Origin: JBBQKF01 sp964549475
GTDB taxonomy: Bacteria > Bacillota > Clostridia > Saccharofermentanales > UBA5734
NCBI GenBank assembly: GCA_964549475.1
Contig: CAZJXH010000253.1
Span: 1 to 5,450 of the forward strand
Length of the DNA: 5,450 nt
Reading direction: 5' to 3'
Positions within the stretch are counted from its first letter, which is position 1, and every line of letters starts with the position of its first letter. The notes below the pieces were generated by a model, which was given only the letters and a program-made list of their open reading frames with translations, was not told the origin of the DNA and did no database searches. This document shows, in pieces, positions 3,468 to 5,450 of this stretch. The position numbers were made by a program, and so were the translations under genes.

Positions 3468-5309
3468 TTATTTTGTAAATAATATTTTAAGTTTACCATA
3501 TAATTTCCGAATAGTACATTTAATATATTTATATTTTTTAGCTAATAATATGATTACTAACAATGCTGCCAGAATAACAATTATTAGAAAATGGAATGGA
3601 AATATTATCACTTTAACTGAATTAACATCACTTAAAACGCCATTTTTCTCAACGACAAACTCAATATTACTCGTCCTATAAACTCGTAAAATGCCATTAT
3701 AGAATTGAGCATAAGAAGAAAGAGAACCATTATGAAGGACTGGTTCATCATATGAATAGTATATTTTCGCTCCTTCTTCCGTTGAGCTAAGTACAATATC
3801 TTCATCTATAAAGTAAACGCCACTGCTAATTCCACATTCAGCTCTATTGGGTCTGATTTCGAAATATACTATATCGCGACAAAAATTATTATCTTTATCA
3901 TACGAAATAATCTTATATAGACCACTTCCAATTAAAGGAATAGAAAGTTTGTTATTGCTTTCTTCTATTGTGCGGGTTGTTTTCTCTTTCAATAAGTAAT
4001 TATTAATACAATTATAATATTGATATATATCAATGCATATCTCTTGTGAATTAAGCTCTATGAATTCACTATTTCCTTCATTTTCTAATTCGTTTGCGCT
4101 TTTAGATTCTGATGAGGTTTGTTTACTAATTGAATCAGACACAGCTGCCATATTACTATGATCACTAATAATGTATTTACCGATTCTATTAACATTATTA
4201 TTATAGTTATCAACAACGTTTAAGTTTATATCAATAGCATTTGTTGTGAAATTTGCAGATTTGCAAACATTAATCCTGATTCTTTGAGTATTTAAACATT
4301 TTTCAAAATTGATTCGACCATATCCAGAAACATTATCTTTCCCTGAAGTACCAATGTCATCGGTTGTTCCAGTAATAATCTCCTTAATTTCGATATTTGA
4401 CAAGCTATTATCACATGATTTAATAATTGCCGCTAGGGCGGTTACATACGCGCTTGCCATTGATGTGCCTCCGCAAAAACTATATCCATCTCCTTCAGTA
4501 TTTTCAAAGTCAATTATATTGTAGTCAAGTGATTTTGGAATAGTTGATAGGATATTATTGGCAGGCGCAGCTACATCAATATTGCTGGACGTATTTGACC
4601 AAAGGAATTTCTCGCCATATTCGACTCCTGATACAATTATTGGCTGAGCTTTGTCGTGAGTAAAGTCATACGCAGCAGGATAGCATAGATCATCTTTATT
4701 AAAGTCACCGCAAGGCATAACAACTGTTACATTGTTGAGCAATGCATATTTTATTGCATTGTACTCGATTTCGTTGAATGCATCTTTATCTATATTATCG
4801 TTAGTTTGAATGAATTTATCTCTTCCAATACTGATATTAATAATATTAGCTCCATTATCAACCGCCCAAATAATTCCTTTCACTAAATTCTCTGTTTTAC
4901 CAAATCCATTATTATCAAGAATTTTTATTGGCATTATTTGAACACCAGTAGATAAGCCAAACGATTTACTACCGATTATTCCAGCAACTAATGTCCCATG
5001 ACCTGAATCGTCATACATAGTACTTGAATTCTCGACAAAATTATATCCTGGAACTATATAGTCTTTTAATTCTTCATGATCCTTATCAATACCCGAGTCA
5101 AGTATTGCAACAACAATATTCTCTAATTTTTTAGTATTTTTTTTAATAGTTTCACTTACCGACGAATAATTAACACTATTTTGAACAAGATTATTGAGAG
5201 AAATAAATTCTTTCATTTTATCTGTGTAAGTGTCTTCTATCCCATATGCCCATAAATTAGTAGTAAATGTGATTATGATTATTATAAAAATAATTAAAAT
5301 CTTCTTCAT
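3468..5309 (-). CDS. Membrane-anchored subtilisin-like serine protease (peptidase family S8)
   Basis: A 613-aa extracellular protease tethered to the membrane. Residues 1-21 form a signal peptide (MKK, then a long Ile-rich core, then LWA-YG). The S8 catalytic domain spans about 65-335, with the triad Asp71 in VVAILDSGID, His104 in DSGHGTLVAG and Ser283 in GGTSMASAYV. No I9-type propeptide is visible; only about 40 residues separate the signal from the catalytic domain. In the usual oxyanion position, where subtilases have AAGN, the sequence reads VMPCGDFNKDD, so Asn appears to be replaced by Asp202. Cysteines at 200, 209 and 279 lie near the active site. A middle region (about 345-490) contains a Ser/Glu-rich linker (388-415). 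Residues about 495-562 (LSSTEEGAKIYYSYDEP and on) resemble the chitobiase C-terminal beta domain. A membrane helix (about 566-590) precedes a basic cytoplasmic tail. It starts the operon with the small membrane protein. Substrate unknown. Confidence 0.92.
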   Translation of the reverse strand: MKKILIIFIIIIITFTTNLWAYGIEDTYTDKMKEFISLNNLVQNSVNYSSVSETIKKNTKKLENIVVAILDSGIDKDHEELKDYIVPGYNFVENSSTMYDDSGHGTLVAGIIGSKSFGLSTGVQIMPIKILDNNGFGKTENLVKGIIWAVDNGANIINISIGRDKFIQTNDNIDKDAFNEIEYNAIKYALLNNVTVVMPCGDFNKDDLCYPAAYDFTHDKAQPIIVSGVEYGEKFLWSNTSSNIDVAAPANNILSTIPKSLDYNIIDFENTEGDGYSFCGGTSMASAYVTALAAIIKSCDNSLSNIEIKEIITGTTDDIGTSGKDNVSGYGRINFEKCLNTQRIRINVCKSANFTTNAIDINLNVVDNYNNNVNRIGKYIISDHSNMAAVSDSISKQTSSESKSANELENEGNSEFIELNSQEICIDIYQYYNCINNYLLKEKTTRTIEESNNKLSIPLIGSGLYKIISYDKDNNFCRDIVYFEIRPNRAECGISSGVYFIDEDIVLSSTEEGAKIYYSYDEPVLHNGSLSSYAQFYNGILRVYRTSNIEFVVEKNGVLSDVNSVKVIIFPFHFLIIVILAALLVIILLAKKYKYIKCTIRKLYGKLKILFTK

Positions 5310-5362
5310 ACATACCCCGCTACTTTGTACGATACTAACGATATAATGATATATGTATAATT

Positions 5363-5391
5363 ATTATATTGTTCATCTGTTTATATGACTA
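5363..5391 (-). promoter_or_regulatory. Candidate sigma-A promoter of the protease operon
   Basis: On the minus strand TAGTCA (5391-5386; four of six consensus bases) and a perfect TATAAT (5368-5363) are 17 bases apart. A start site near 5356 would give a leader of roughly 45 bases before the protease ATG. The region is very AT-rich, so chance matches are likely and other TATAAT-like boxes lie nearby. Confidence 0.4.
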
Positions 5392-5450
5392 TTATATTAG
5401 GGGCTGCTGAGCAAGGCTGAAACCACTGCTATCATTGTGTTTCAAGGCGA
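5392..5450 (-). other. Possible C-terminal tail of an upstream gene, cut by the window edge
   Basis: From about 5400 the DNA turns abruptly from very AT-rich to balanced composition. On the minus strand one frame is open from the edge and reads ALKHNDSSGFSLAQQPLI before TAA at 5394-5392. It may be the end of another gene or the edge of another mobile element. The segment is too short to identify. Confidence 0.2.

Noticed and set aside
4309..4524. A 71-codon plus-strand frame inside the protease gene
   Set aside because: It is antisense to the catalytic core of the protease, around the GTSMA motif, and has no ribosome-binding site.

Overview
The window reads as a junction region in the chromosome, or an integrated element, of a low-GC Firmicute. 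A gut clostridium of Lachnospiraceae type is my guess. The clues are strongly AT-rich host-like DNA (about 2300-5400), Shine-Dalgarno-led genes, and an IS1182-family transposase of distinctly higher GC. Nothing here fixes the species.

Layout, left to right. (1) 1 to about 1806 is most of an IS1182-family insertion sequence. It holds one intact 547-aa transposase on the minus strand, with its own promoter-like -10 box and an intrinsic terminator that overlaps its stop codon. The left end lies outside the window. (2) About 1807-2347 has no full-length gene but much structure. There are two strong plus-strand intrinsic terminators with no plus-strand gene in front of them, a pair of mutually exclusive hairpins, a minus-strand scrap (a stop codon, a Shine-Dalgarno and an 11-codon ORF), and a well-led 33-codon plus-strand ORF that looks like a gene start cut short. 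(3) 2348-2925 holds a 186-aa minus-strand ORF of unrecognised family with a good ribosome-binding site, preceded by what looks like the last codons of a co-transcribed upstream gene. Its 3' end seems to run into foreign DNA. (4) 2969-3194 is a short remnant with a 14/15-bp inverted repeat pair and 18-bp iterations, of the kind found at the ends of IS21-type elements. It abuts and probably replaces the 3' end of the next gene. (5) 3137-5309 is a two-gene minus-strand operon: a membrane-anchored subtilisin-like (S8) protease followed 43 bp later by a small two-helix membrane protein. (6) The last 50 bases change composition and may be the tail of another upstream gene or element.

Functionally, the clearest intact unit is the protease and small membrane protein pair. 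The protease has a signal peptide, a full Asp/His/Ser triad, a chitobiase-C-terminal-like beta domain and a C-terminal membrane anchor with a basic cytoplasmic tail, so it should act on the outer face of the membrane. The position usually held by the oxyanion-hole Asn is Asp. The rest of the window is a graveyard of insertion sequences and truncated genes. I found no CRISPR array, tRNA or rRNA, and no strong case for a wholly new system. The most testable novelties are the altered subtilase and its partner, and the way IS iterations have become the coding tail of a host gene.
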